Assembly: GCA_039621445.1 (NCBI GenBank)
Contig: CP154955.1
Span: 42,741,540-42,805,539, forward strand
Origin: Euglena gracilis
Lineage: Eukaryota; Euglenida; Euglenophyceae; Euglenales
Length of the DNA stretch: 64,000 nucleotides
Reading direction: 5' to 3'
Shown: positions 1-11,300 of the stretch, in pieces
Numbering within the stretch: the first letter of the stretch is position 1
Layout of the letters: each line of letters starts with the position of its first letter
Position numbers and translations under genes: made by a program
Notes under the pieces: model-generated
Seen by the model: the letters and a program-made list of their open reading frames with translations, nothing else
What the model was told of the DNA's origin: nothing
Database searches by the model: none

Positions 1-600
1 CAGGCCAAAAGATCGACCGTCTGCATAATTGACGGTTTTTGGGGGACGTATATACTGAGCATTTTTGGCCACGTTTGGGGGTCCCAGAGAAAAATTTTCG
101 GCGCTTTGCGCCGGTTACTTGAAAAATAGCTGCAAAGAAGCTAGTACATTAGCTAGCCCTCCTAGCAGACCCAGGGATTTTTTTAAGTTTGGACCCCCCG
201 GGGGGGGAGGGGGGGGTAGGGTGGGTGGGTCCGGCCGAGCCCCCCCCCCCCCGGGGGGGGTCCCCCCGGAGGGGGTGGGATATAGTTTTCGGCGCCGCAG
301 GCGCCGAAAAAATTCTATTTTTAGCACTTTTCGCGATTTTTCGGCCATTTTTTTGTGGGTCCCCCGGACCCCCCCCGGGGGGCCCCCCCCCAGGGGGTGG
401 GTGGGTGGGGGGGACCCCCTCCCCCCCCGGTCTTAAAAAAGCCCCTGAGCAGACCCCCTCCGGGGGGTAACACCAAGAAATCGAAACTGCATGGACCACC
501 CCCCCCCAGGTCTTTAAGCAACTTGGGGCCCATATGGGGCGGGGTCAGCAAGCAGCACTTTTCCTTCCGGCCTAAATTTTCCCGCCTCTGAGCTGTATCC
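1..600. other. C/G-run-rich noncoding stretch
   Basis: No gene is visible. Long G and C runs alternate with two short perfect hairpins of the type CGGCGC-loop-GCGCCG (near 101-116 and 288-310). The long open frames here are low-complexity Gly/Pro translations of the runs and are not credible proteins. The piece near 586-646 resembles sequence near 41828-41873, so it is probably part of a dispersed repeat. Confidence 0.5.
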
Positions 601-697
601 CCCAGGGGTCGTTTAGCGACGCCCTGGTGGAGGCAGGATCAGCACTGCCCCCGCCCGCCCTCCCCCCCCCACCCCCATTCCCGGGGGTCCTGCGGGC

Positions 698-925
698 CGG
701 TCCTACCAGCTGACCTCCTCCCCCCTCAACGCCGTCACCCTCCCCGACGCCGCCCGCGCCGCCGCGGCCATCCCGATGGAGGCGTCGTTCTTCAGCTTCT
801 GCTACCCGTGCACAGAACGCACCCCACTGCCCAGGCGCCCGTTGATCTGGTGGTGGTGGTGGTGGTGGTGGTGGTGGTGGTGGTGGTGGTGGTGGTGGTG
901 GTGGTGGTGGTGGTGGTGGTGGTGG

Positions 926-956
<31 letters not shown>

Positions 957-2214
957 GCTGGTGCTGGTGCTGGTGGTGGTGGTGGTGGTGGTGGTGGTGG
1001 TGGTGGTGGTGGTGGTGGTGGTGGTGGTGGTGGTGGTGGTGGTGGTGGTAGTGGTGTCACTGCAGCAGCACCAATGTCTATGAATGTGCTATGTGCTGTG
1101 TTGCTGCTGCTTTTAAAAAAATTTTTGTTTTTGTGTGGTTTTTTTGTATTATGTTTCTGTGATCCGCATTTGTATCGTTTGTACTCATGTTATTTTGTCC
1201 ATTCCAGAGCGCTCTCGGACCGCGATCAGAAGCGAAGTGTGGCAGTGCGGTGGTTTAGAGTTTGGATATCGGGGAGAAGCTGTTAAAATCACGAACACGT
1301 ATCAATTGCAGCGACCCTTTTGTGAAGTGGTTGACATCCAGGAAGAAGGATTCCAGACCCTGCCTCCCCCACACTTGCTTTCAACTCCAGTGCAACACTT
1401 TTAAAAAAGAAAAGTGTCAAAGAACACAGAGCAATCGCCACCAAGGAAAATTTCAACCCATGCCAATGATCGTCCCCTATCCTGATCGTAAAGTCTTTCA
1501 TTTTAGTATTCATTGGACCTCCTTCCTGCCCAAGATGGGGGCGTTCATCTATTTTGATTACCAGTTCGATGTCATCGGCATCAACGCGGTCAGCTTTGAG
1601 GAGGTGGAGGACCACAACAGCCCACGGCGTGTCACTGAAATGATTTTCCAACAGCTCAACATGCAGTGTGGGCATTCAAGAGCTTGCGTTCAAGAGCTTG
1701 TACACCCAAAGTTTCTGTGGTAATACTCAATCTTTGGCCCAAATTTGCCAGCCTATAGGATTATGGTCTGGTTTGTGCACATGGACAACTGCCCACAGCT
1801 CCATGCAGCCGTCCCAGCCAGATATGATGCCGACGATGATGGTGACGATGATGACGATGATGGTGATGATGGTGATGGTGATGATTGCATTTGAAAACCT
1901 GATTCGTGGCAGCTTGCCAGAAGGCCTGCTGAAACCTAGCTCAGGTGGCCACGCCGTGCTTCCACTCCACCACTAGCGCCTTATGCCTCGGGGAGACCAG
2001 CCTGCTCCCCCGCACGGCCATCCAGCCCCTCCACGACAGCGGGCGATGACCAGGGGGTGGGTCGGGGTAGGGGTGTGAGATTTGGCGGCTTGGACAAGGC
2101 AGGCACACCCTCACTTCATTGGGATTTGCAGACAAGAAATCACACACGCGCACGCGCAATGCGCAGGAGCACACGCACACACACAGACACACACACACAG
2201 ACACACACACACAC

Positions 2215-2257
<43 letters not shown>

Positions 2258-3560
2258 AGTTGAAGTACATATCTACAAAGTTGCCCACCCCGAAGCTCAG
2301 CAACCCCCCCCCAGCGCCGCGGTTTGTTGAAGACGTCCCAGTCATTCGATTCAGGCATGTTTTTTCCTTGCGTTGGCACACACTCGCCGATTTTCAACCG
2401 AAAATAATTCCTGGCGAACTAGGTCTTGGAAGTCCCATCATCCCCGGCGAGCCCATGCCCAGTCGAGAACAAGCACGAACCTGTGTACGCACCGACAACA
2501 AAAGAAAACTCATTCATATCCCGCGGGTTGCCATCTATCCACTGTCCATGTCTCCCCATACAATTTTTCACCAACCCCCCGGGGGGCGTCACTCCACTCT
2601 TCAAAAAAACCAGTCAGTCAATACCCTTGGAGTCGGCCACTCAGGAAAACCACTTTCCAGTCACTTTAGGCCATTTTAGGCAAAAAAAAATTCCCCGGTG
2701 CCGGGGTCACTCATGCCACTTTTGCCCACCCTAGGAGGTCCGGGCCAAAAACCAGTCAGTCACACTGAAAAAACCAGTCAGTCACCCACCCGGGGGGGGG
2801 TCGGCCAGTGACGAAGTGATTGTGTGCCCCCCCCCCTGCCGTTGGGTACGGGTCACAGAGCCCACGCTGGTAAAGTCCTTCGGGTTCTGCCACTTCGCCT
2901 GGATCAACCCCAGCGAGTTCCTTGGCGACCACATCTTCCCCATTCAGGGGAGACCACAGGAGGGAGTTTAGGGGATCCCCACCACCGGTGACAAACCCCG
3001 CCAAGTAATTTGGCAGGGCCTTAACCCTTGGCAGCTGAATGATTTGGCAGGGGTTATCCACAAAATGAACAATGATTCCAGAAATTAGGCATTTCCCTCA
3101 TTTGTGAACAAACATGTCAGCGGCACATGAAACTTTTCAAAGTTGTCCCGTCCTGAGGTTTCAGTGTTTTTATGATGAAAGGTGGACAATAACGTTCAGA
3201 TGACGTTCAGATCTTTTGTTTATTTTGGCATCAATGTGTGAGAAAGGTAAAGGTCGGCCCATCGAAAAAATATGGACACAAAAAAAAATTGGTCGGGCTG
3301 CACACTCCTCCACCTCCAGACCAAGTTCCTTGTTCGCTCAACTCAACTCTGTACGATTTTGCAACTCTACCACGGCCACATCCCAAGCCCACCCGTCCTC
3401 CGAGACGCCGCGCGTCCGATCGGCCGGATCGCCTCAGGGCTTTGCCGTCCGCCCCGTCGCCGGCCTCCCCTGCCCCCAGCAGCGGGGGCTTCGCGTACCT
3501 CCACTCGGGGGACGTCCGTTGGGAGGCGGACGGGCAGACGATGGAGGTCCACCTGGGGCA
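698..3560 (+). CDS. three exons of an unknown protein, probably 5' part of the ADP-ribosyltransferase gene
   Basis: Exons 698-809, 2844-2941 and 3478 to about 3560 are GC-rich, favour G or C at third codon positions, and join in one frame. Introns 810-2843 and 2942-3477 obey the nonconventional rule; in the second, the ends pair over about eleven bases (CAGGGGAGACC with GGCCTCCCCTG). Readable segments include SYQLTSSPLNAV, FGFCHFAWINPSEF and GGFAYLHSGDVRWEADG. I recognise no domain. The 5' end of the first exon and the 3' end of the third are unresolved, and I could not join the third exon in frame directly to the exon at 5911, so an exon may be missing or this may be a separate gene. Confidence 0.6.
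847..1049 (+). repeat. (GTG)n microsatellite with a GCT interruption
   Basis: About 200 bases of nearly pure TGG/GTG triplets, with a short run of GGTGCT units near 948-973. It lies at the start of the intron following the exon that ends at 809. Confidence 0.95.
1290..1720. other. open frames on both strands, possible transposon remnant
   Basis: Both strands stay open (153 aa on +, 128 aa on -) with mixed composition rather than simple repeats. The plus reading contains FIYFDYQFDVIGINAV and the minus reading contains RVDADDIELVIKIDERP. I recognise neither. The stretch sits inside the intron 810-2843 and has lower GC than the exons, so a decayed mobile-element fragment is more likely than a host exon. 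A (GAT)n-like run follows at about 1826-1887. Confidence 0.25.
2173..2256 (+). repeat. (CA)n microsatellite
   Basis: Imperfect then perfect CA dinucleotides, about 80 bases, inside an intron. Confidence 0.9.
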
Positions 3561-3960
3561 CGGTGGGGAGGGGTCAGGCTCAGGCCAGTACAGCAGTGTG
3601 ACCCACTGGCCTGGCCGACCCCAGGCGAGCATGAGGCCTCGCTCAGTTGTGCTCAATCAATCAGTCGGTCAAGTGCTTGGGCACTGGCCGACCCCCCCCC
3701 CCCCGGGGGGTGACTGACTGGTTTTGGGCCCAAACCCCTTCCCCCCCCCCCCCGGGAGTCGTCCAAGGGTAGGCAAAAGTTGGCTTGAGTGACCCCGGCG
3801 CCGAATGCGCCGGGAAAAGTTATTGGCCTAAAAATGGCCTAAAGTGACTGGCGAGTGGTCGGTTTTCCTGAGTGGCCGACCCCCCGGGGGGGGGGGGGGG
3901 GGTAGTGAATGACTGTTTTCCCGGAAAAAGTGACCAGCTGGTTTTTCGGAGAGTGGAGTG
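2577..3960. repeat. inverted arms of about 200 bp flanking two exons
   Basis: The segment 2600-2790 (containing GGCCACTCAGGAAAACC, CAGTCACTTTAGGCC and CCAAAAACCAGTCAGTCAC) recurs in reverse complement at about 3711-3960, including an internal hairpin at 3796-3813. The arms enclose the exons at 2844-2941 and 3478-3560. Similar end sequence (GACTGACTGGTTTTCC) occurs again near 14042. Confidence 0.7.
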
Positions 3961-4009
3961 ACCGCCCCAAGGGTCGGTAAAAAATTGTGCTCGAGAAGGG
4001 GCTTTCCCC

Positions 4010-4620
4010 TGCTCAGGGGTCGCCCATCTTGCAGTGGACGGGTGGGTGGGGAGACCCCCCAGGGGGTCTTAAAAAGAAGCCGGGTGGTGGTTCTGCTGTT
4101 GCAGACAGGGAATTTCTCAAGCCGGAGGGTACCCTACCCCCCGGGGGGGGGGGGGGGGGTCCAGCCAGCCAGCAGCTCAAATCCAGCCAGCAGCCCAAAT
4201 CCGGGCTGGGAGCCCCCCCCCCCCGGGGTCGAGTGAAATAAAGTCGGGTCCAGCCCGGCCAGAGGCCGGGCCAGCCGGCCGAAGGCCGGCCCAGCCGGCC
4301 GCAGGCCGGCCAGCCAACTGGGCTGTCCAGCTCACTTATCCCTGCATTTTTCCCCCTCATCACAGCCCCTCCATCACAGCCCCCCAGCCTTGATCTAGCT
4401 CCACCCATCAAAATGTCGAAAATGGCCAAAATGTGTTAGAAAATTTTGTTTTTCCTCGACCCAGCCCAGCCCAGCCCGCTCCAGCCCCGGACCCCCCCCC
4501 CACCCCCCGGGGGGGGGGGCCAGCCAGCAGCTCAAATCCAGCCAGCAGCCTTTTTGCCAGCCGGAGGCTGGACCCCCCCCGGGGGGTCCTTAAGAAATTC
4601 CCTGGTTGCAGAAAAAAAAA
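4010..4620. repeat. dispersed repeat rich in CCAGCCAGCAGC
   Basis: The unit holds CCAGCCAGCAGCTCAAATCC, an 80-base GGCCGGCC-like tandem hairpin region (4255-4316), the string CCCCCAGCCTTGATCTAGCT and a CCCAGCCCAGCCCAGCCC run, ending in GGAGGCTGGACCCCCC. A second copy lies at about 39785-40165 and a fragment near 41780. No coding sequence is visible. Confidence 0.8.
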
Positions 4621-4690
4621 TGTTGTTTTTCCCCACGACCGCCACAGTGAAAACAATTGTTGTGCTGGATCTGCACCGCGGTGCGATAAC

Positions 4691-5015
4691 CAAGCACCTA
4701 TAGCCAAAATGGCCTAAAATGGCCTAAAATGGCCTAAAATGGCCTAAAATGGCCTAAATGACTTTTTGACCCCCTAGAGGTGGGGGTCCCTAAAAATGGC
4801 CTAAAATGGCCGAAAATGGCCTAAAATGGGAAAAATTCTGTTGCACAACAATTTTTTTTGTGAACAACTGAAGCCATTCAGGTAATGATTTTCGGTGTCT
4901 TTTGTTAATGTGGACAGCGAACGGTGGATTTGGTGGAGGAGCACAGCCCCACAAGGCCCATTTTTCATCCCAACTAATAATAGTATCAGTATTGTAATGA
5001 TAAATAATGATAATG

Positions 5016-5060
<45 letters not shown>

Positions 5061-5652
5061 GTCGTCGTCATCATCATCATCATATTCATACCAATACTAA
5101 TATTAATACTAATTGCTCTTAGCTTTGCCTTTCGATCTCTGCCATCCTCTCTTATGTCAAAAAAGGCCCAAATGGCTGAAACACTGCCAAAATCAAATTG
5201 AATTTCACCAGGCAGCAGCATCTTCTTTCAAAAAAAGCGATATCCTGCAAAATGATTTCGCAAAATACAAAAAACCGGCGCTTCTTTGGTGGTGCAAATG
5301 AAAAATTAACATTTGCCCATTTTTTTTCTGAAAAAAATTTATTGCCGGAAACTGATAAATTCTTTGTTCAGAATTCCTCTGTGGGTATGAATTAAGCTTT
5401 GTTGAGCTTCCCATGGTTTTAATCCAGTGTTCATGAATTTTGCATGCTTTTTTGGATGCGCATTTCTTATTCCTGAATAAGAGAAGGTTTGCACATATTA
5501 TGATACAGTTTTTGGGACAAAAATGACGCAAAATTATGATTTTCAGAACCCCCACCTATACCTTAAAATGGCCTTAAATGGCCTTAAAAGGCCTAAAATG
5601 GCCTAAAATGGCCTAAAATGGGGAAATTTTTGGGCTTGACCATAGGTGCTTG
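4691..5652. mobile_element. 962-bp inverted-repeat element with 8-bp target duplication
   Basis: The ends are CAAGCACCTATAG and, inverted, CCATAGGTGCTTG. The flanks are the identical octamer GCGATAAC (4683-4690 and 5653-5660). Just inside each end are tandem copies of GGCCTAAAAT. The centre carries a (CAT)n microsatellite and AT-rich sequence without a credible gene. End structure and 8-bp duplication suit a non-autonomous hAT-like DNA transposon (inference). It lies in the gap between the exons at 3560 and 5911. Confidence 0.85.
5018..5083 (+). repeat. (CAT)n microsatellite
   Basis: About twenty CAT triplets with a CGT interruption, inside the 4691-5652 element. Confidence 0.95.
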
Positions 5653-5910
5653 GCGATAACTACAGATCTGCTTGTTTCATTTTGCACAAACCCACCTGCG
5701 GACCCCCTCCCCCAGTGTGAGGTTGTCACCCGCCCCCAGAGGTTGTCACGTTGGGCCCGTCCCAGCTGACTTGCCATGTGGGAAGTACATTACAGGGCCA
5801 GGCGTTGTCCCCTGAGGCCTGACCGGCTGTGGGGGAGGGGGGTCTGTCAGCCGCCGTCATCCCGGGAGGGCCCCCCACGCCCCCACAGCACCCCGCCCGC
5901 AGCTGACGGG

Positions 5911-6170
5911 GGCGCAGAAGTCGCGGTTCTTCCCGGTGGTGAAGCACGACATCAGCGTGCATCACATACGGACGGATGAGGACGGGCGGCCGCTCATGGT
6001 GCCGAATAGACTTTCATTTAATGCGCCGCGGGAAAAAAATTTTGCGCCGCGACAAACTTCGCCTCGGCGCACTAAATGAAGGTCTGGTGCCGAAGCTGGA
6101 GCTGGAGCGGGACCCCCAGGGCGTGCAGATCGTGCGCCGCATGGCGCTGCAAAAGAACGTCATCGAGGGG
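5911..6170 (+). CDS. two exons of unknown function split by an 88-bp insertion-intron
   Basis: Exons 5911-6003 and 6092 to about 6170 read continuously (HDISVHHIRTDEDGRP, then LELERDPQGVQIVRRMALQ) once 6004-6091 is removed. Third codon positions are almost all G or C. They lie 2.2 kb upstream of the exon at 8329, on the same strand, and are probably part of the ADP-ribosyltransferase gene. The intron after about 6150 has ends that can pair with bases just before 8321, but the join leaves a one-base uncertainty. I recognise no domain. Confidence 0.7.
6004..6091 (+). mobile_element. 88-bp nonconventional intron that is a near-palindromic insertion
   Basis: The body 6007-6086 is a hairpin with arms TAGACTTTCATTTAATGCG and CGCACTAAATGAAGGTCTG. 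It is bracketed by the identical octamer GTGCCGAA (5999-6006 and 6087-6094). Deleting the body plus one octamer restores an open frame (LMVP-KLEL). There are no GT-AG ends that would restore it. This is both an intron by the euglenid rule (TAG instead of CAG at positions 4-6) and a small transposon insertion by structure. Confidence 0.85.
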
Positions 6171-7039
6171 GCACCCCCCGGCTCCCCCGTCAAGCATCGC
6201 CAGCCAACGCCAATGGAAAACAACGCAGTGAAAAAACAAAAACAAAGCAAAACAAACAAAAATAAACAAAAATAAAAAGCAAGGACAAAACAAAAAAACA
6301 AAAAAACACCGCAGTGAAGGTTGGAAGGGAATGCCAGATTGCTGTCCAGGTGGTTTTATTTGGCACCTCCCAATTAAACCATGGCACCATGGCACCTCCT
6401 AAAGGGTGTTTGGACGACATTGCTGGACATGCCCAGGATACCGCGCTGCCAGAGCTTATGCCAATCCCAACCATCGTCAGGGATGTGGTTGGGGTGAACC
6501 CTGCGGTTCTCCGACCCAACACTTGGGCATGCTATCATTGGGGCTGGCTGGGTACGAAGCACCTCTATGATGCTGAGTGATGCTGCAATGCTGGACGACG
6601 CTGGACGATGCTGGATTTTTAGAGACCAGAGGTGGGGTTCCTAATGTGGGTGATGGTGGCATTTTTTTGCATACTTTGCGGAATTAAACCCATATTTTGG
6701 ATTATTGAGCAATCATTTCCCACAAATCTCTCATGTTACACCAATTTTGGCCATTCCCGGATTAATTTTTGGCATTTTGGGCAATTTTGTGATAATTGGA
6801 GTCAATGTTAATTTGATTTGGGTCAACATGAAAATTTTAATGGCATTTTAGGTCATTTTATGCCATCTCGGAATTTTGGGTTTTTTTCCATTACCTTTAT
6901 GGACGTTGTGAGCCTTTTGGGGGATATTCGAGGTCATTTCAAGCCATCTTAAGCCATATTGTTCTCTTTGCAACCATTTTATCGCATTTTGGGGGGGTTT
7001 GGGGCATTTTGGCTGGGTTTGCAGCCAGGATACAGATCC

Positions 7040-7175
7040 TGGAATGAATGCATCGAGCATCCATTTCATCCACACCATCCACTCCAAAATCTGCATTCAC
7101 TGCATTGACTCCAGTGTCTGCATCCACTGCATCGACTCCACTCCAGCATCTGCAATCAAGTACTGGAGCAAGACC
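7040..7175 (+). repeat. short tandem repeat of CATCCACTGCATCGACTCCA type
   Basis: Imperfect units of roughly 18-36 bases built from TCCACTCCA, GCATCTGCA and CTGCATTGACTCC. A reverse-complement-like stretch (GTGGATGCAGTAGAGTGG) follows at about 7362. No gene is apparent between 6170 and 8329. Confidence 0.6.
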
Positions 7176-7790
7176 CAGAGGGGAAGAAGCTTGCGGCTGG
7201 CCAAAAACACGGCCAACAATGAATGAAATTGGACAAGGATGACCAAAAGCGGCCAAAAGTGGCCAAGAGTGGCCAAAGGTGGGCAAAAGTGGGCAAATGG
7301 CCAAAAGAGGACAAAGTTTACAAAATTGGATGGAGTGGATGCTGGTGACGTTGTGGACGCAGTGGATGCAGTAGAGTGGATGTAGATATTGGAGGTGCAT
7401 GGCTCAGGCGATGCTGGGCAATGCTGAGCCAAGGGGCATTGCTGGTCAGAGGCAAGCCGTATTTTAGTCAGGTGCCGGCCCCACCCCGGGGGGGGGGGTG
7501 CCTACCTGGGCAGGCACTCTAAGGCACCCCAAATCCGACCCCCCCCGGGGTGGGGGGGGTAGGCACTTGGCCAAAGTGCATAGCAGGCACTCCGGCACCG
7601 AAAGGCTCAAAAAAGGCCTATTTTCAAGGAAAATGGCCCGGCACAGGCCGAAATCCGACCCCCCCCCGGGGGGGGGGGGGGTAGTGCCTGCCTGGGCAGG
7701 CACTCAAGGGCTCTCTGGACCCCCCCTCCCCCCCGGGGTTGGTAAAAAAACAGCCTGGTCAGAGAGCCTGTTCACCGCCCCCTTCCCCCC

Positions 7791-7882
7791 CCCGGGGAAA
7801 CTGTCACATCCGCGTACCAGCCAACCAACCGCTTCAAATGCCGTCGTCATCGGCCCACCTGTCAGGTAACAGTTTCCCGGGG
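7791..7882. repeat. 92-bp inverted repeat, AACTGTCAC family
   Basis: Begins CCCGGGGAAACTGTCAC and ends with the inverted form GTAACAGTTTCCCGGGG. The same end motif occurs at 18265, 22570 and 40168. Confidence 0.7.
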
Positions 7883-8328
7883 CATGGGGGTGAGGATTGT
7901 TCCACACAAGGGCACGGGGACCGGCTCTGCGGGGCCAAATAGTGCTGCACCCCCACCGGATGAAGCGAGCGTCCAATAGTGCTGCACCCTCCAAAACATA
8001 GCATTGTGAAAGCTGGTGCAGCCTACTGCAGGCACCTTTTGTAACCCGCAGAGAGGGGAAAGGGGGCGAATTCCCAACGGATCAACTCACGGAAGGCGTC
8101 TAAAGATGAACCACACGACGGGAGTGCACCTTGCCTCAGACAGGACATTGAGCAGACAAAAAAGGTGTCTGTGGTGATAGACCGGGACTAAGAGGCACCC
8201 AGTCCAATAGTACGGCGGGCCCAAATAGTGCTGCACCCCCTGCCGCCACCGGCGGCCATCCAATTGTGCTGCAGTGCAATACTATTTTGGGGGGGTTTAG
8301 CCCGTATGCCGGGGCGTGCCCTGCCCCA

Positions 8329-11300
8329 AGCCCACGCTGTACGACACGCCGCTGCACATCGACGAGCTGGTGATGGAGGAGGAGCCCACCGAGTCCGGCG
8401 TGGACAAGTTCGGCCTGTCCAGCCCCACCCACGCCAGGGCAGACGGGACGAGTTAAGTAGTTCATCCGTAGATTTCCCTCGACGGCTGTGTGACCCCTTC
8501 CCCAGCCGAGGCATGTGGGTTTATGAGTGTGGAAGGTGAGTTGGCGGGAGGTGTATGGGCAGAGACTTTTTACAAGGTTGGACTACGGGGAGGGGGGGTG
8601 GTGGGTCCGCCAGACTGGACCCCCTTCATCCTGGGGGTACCCCAAAGGGCCTTGTGCCTGGTACCCCGCCAGAGGCCAGGTTTTGGTCTATTTTGGCGCA
8701 ATTGACCCAAAAGTGTGGGTCTCCGCACCCCCTTCCGCACCGGGAGTAGAGGGGATACCCCCTGGGTGGGTGGGTGTGGGACCCCCCTGCCCAGGAAAAG
8801 TGCCCCCCCTGCCCCCCCCCCCCCGGGTCACCAAGTTCCGCTCCATCCCCTCCCCCGCCAGTGGGTGCACGAAATGAGAATCCACAGATGAATCGGGTGA
8901 AACAGAAAAGAATTAAAAAACAATTTTGTCCAAGAATCACTCCTTCCGGGGATTGGCGACAGTGGGAGGCGTCGGTGGGGGGGGGGGCGGTTGTATGTTG
9001 GGGTTTATTCCCTTTCATTCTTCCCAAGTAACAAGAACATATGTCGGTGGCGTTTCCCTGTGATCGGACGCCGGTGGTCGGACGTCCCACCAACGGCCCA
9101 AACGGGAGAAAATATTTGATATAGCTGAAGGAAAATACCCCCTCCTAATAGAAGCATGGCTGCGCTTACAGCAGACCGCCACCTCCGGCGGTGGGGGGGG
9201 GGGTGCACTTCTATTTGGACCCTACCTGCGTGATGTTTGTTGATTTCTTTTAGAAGTATCTTCAAAAGGGGGGGGGTGGACCGCCACCTTCGGCGGCGGG
9301 GTGCGCTTTTATTTTGACCCTGCGCTTGTAGCGGACCCATGGGGGGTTACTCTGCTGATGCTGTATCACAGAGACATTTTTCAGGGAATTAGCCCCCTCC
9401 ATCCACTGTGTCCATGAGGTTCTCCCCCACCCGTACCTCTGCCAGCGACCCCCCCCCCTCCAGGCTGAATTTGAAGTCGGTGCCGAATCCACCCCCGGGG
9501 CAGGATGCCTGCCGAGATCCGACCCCTGGGGGAGGGAAGTTGGGGCACTGGCCCAACAGTGCCTGGGCACTGGGCCAAGGGGTTCCGGCGCCAAAGCCGC
9601 CGCAGACCCCGAAAGACCCATTTTTGGGTAATCTCTGGCCTCCGACCAGGCAGGCACCTGACCCCCGAGCCTGCCCAGGAACTCCCTGGCACTCCGCGAC
9701 CCCCTCCCCTGTGGCGGTTCAAGTTCAGCCTGTCCCCCCTTCCCTCCCCCCGCCCACCACCGGGCAGCCCCGTCGCCCCGGCGTGGCCTTCCGAGCAGGC
9801 CGTCTTCGCGGCGGGGGCCAGCGCGGCGTACGGGCCATGACATTGCTTACGGTGTGTCTGACGCCCCCCCCCATGGTAGGTCGGGGAGCCATGGTATGGC
9901 GCGGGCTGCCGCAGGCGCTGGGCTACGAGGACGAGTCGGACCTCATTGCCCGCGTCGCCGCTCGCGTGAAGTGCGAGATGAACGACCGCCTCGGCATCAT
10001 CCAGCACCCAGGGCCGCCCCGCCGGACGGGTGGGAGTTGCGGCCGGTGTGGGGCGGGGCTGGGCCGGGCAGGGCGGTGCAATGTGGTGTGGTGTGCGGTG
10101 GTGTGGTGTGCGGTGTGCGGTGGTGCGGTGTGGTTCTGTGTGCAGCTCAGGGGAGGTTGACTGTCTCTCAGGGTGGGGACCGCAAGCCAGCCTTGAAAGG
10201 TGTCCCCTCTTCATCGTTGCCGGCAGAGGAACGGAAGATATTAATGCAGGGGCTTGTACCCGGGTTAGGTGTGAGGCATTGAAAGTGTAAACATCCCCGC
10301 AAAAATAGCAACCCCCCCAAAAATAATGCCCCACCCCCAAATATTTTAGCTCCCTCTGCCACGCTCTGGTGAAGCCAAAGCAAAAGCACCGCCAGATGCA
10401 TCTGAGAATCACGGAAATCGACAAAGTTGAGATATTTGATGGACATGGTGCAAAAGCACCTAAAACTGCCACAAAAAACGGACGAGGAGGAACCTTTGAG
10501 GTCAATTTTCTATTTGGAGTTTGTCGAAGCAATACACCCTCCAAGTGATGCCCTCTGCCCCAGTTTCGGGTGCCCAAAAAAAACAAACCAAGGGGGGGGG
10601 GTGATGTTTGTGGAGGAGGTGTGCCAGTGCCAGGTTCATCAGTGTGGGGAACAAGGTGGTTGAGGTTTCCAGGTTTGTTGGCACGTCTCCAACGCGTGCG
10701 TGTTGTTTTCCTTTTGAAGCGTGAGAGGTTCCCTGCCTCTGGGAGACGGAGCTCATCACGGGGGACATGCTGCGGGAGATGCGGGCGAAGTCGGCGGTAT
10801 GGCTGCTGAGCTTCGAGACGCCGGAGCAGTTCGCGCTGGAGCTTCAGCACAACATCCGCTACATCCTGCATGAGCGGGCGAAAGCCAGGCAAGGGAGGTA
10901 TGCTCCTTTTTTGCTGCAATAGAGGGTTTTCTTGTTCAGCATTATCTGTTTGGAGGGTCAATCAGTCCCCTCGCTGTGATTCTTCCTGTTTTCTCCCAGC
11001 AGGGGAAAATCCCAACACAAAATTGAAATGCAGAATAAAATTACAACACAAATATTTTTTGCGAACAGATAACATCGCGCGGACAACTCTTCGTTCGTTC
11101 ACAACTACGCCCACATATGAAGTCGTCATGCACCGCATTCGTTTTGCACGTGTACGCACAAACGGCACACCCCAGAAGCCTCTTTGCTGGCCCTCCCGGA
11201 CATTCTCTCTCTCCTTCGAATCACGACCGGGAGGGAGCTCGCCCCACCTCATCCACCCTTTCCGACTGTTTGGCATCGCTGCCCCCCCCCCGCCTGCCGC

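Noticed and set aside
572-1083. Long poly-Pro, poly-Trp and poly-Val frames
   Set aside because: They are translations of the (GTG)n microsatellite.
9381-10961. 526-codon minus-strand open frame, the longest in the window
   Set aside because: It is the antisense shadow of three GC-rich + strand exons, which join in frame by the intron rule and continue into the ART domain; the minus reading has no motif.
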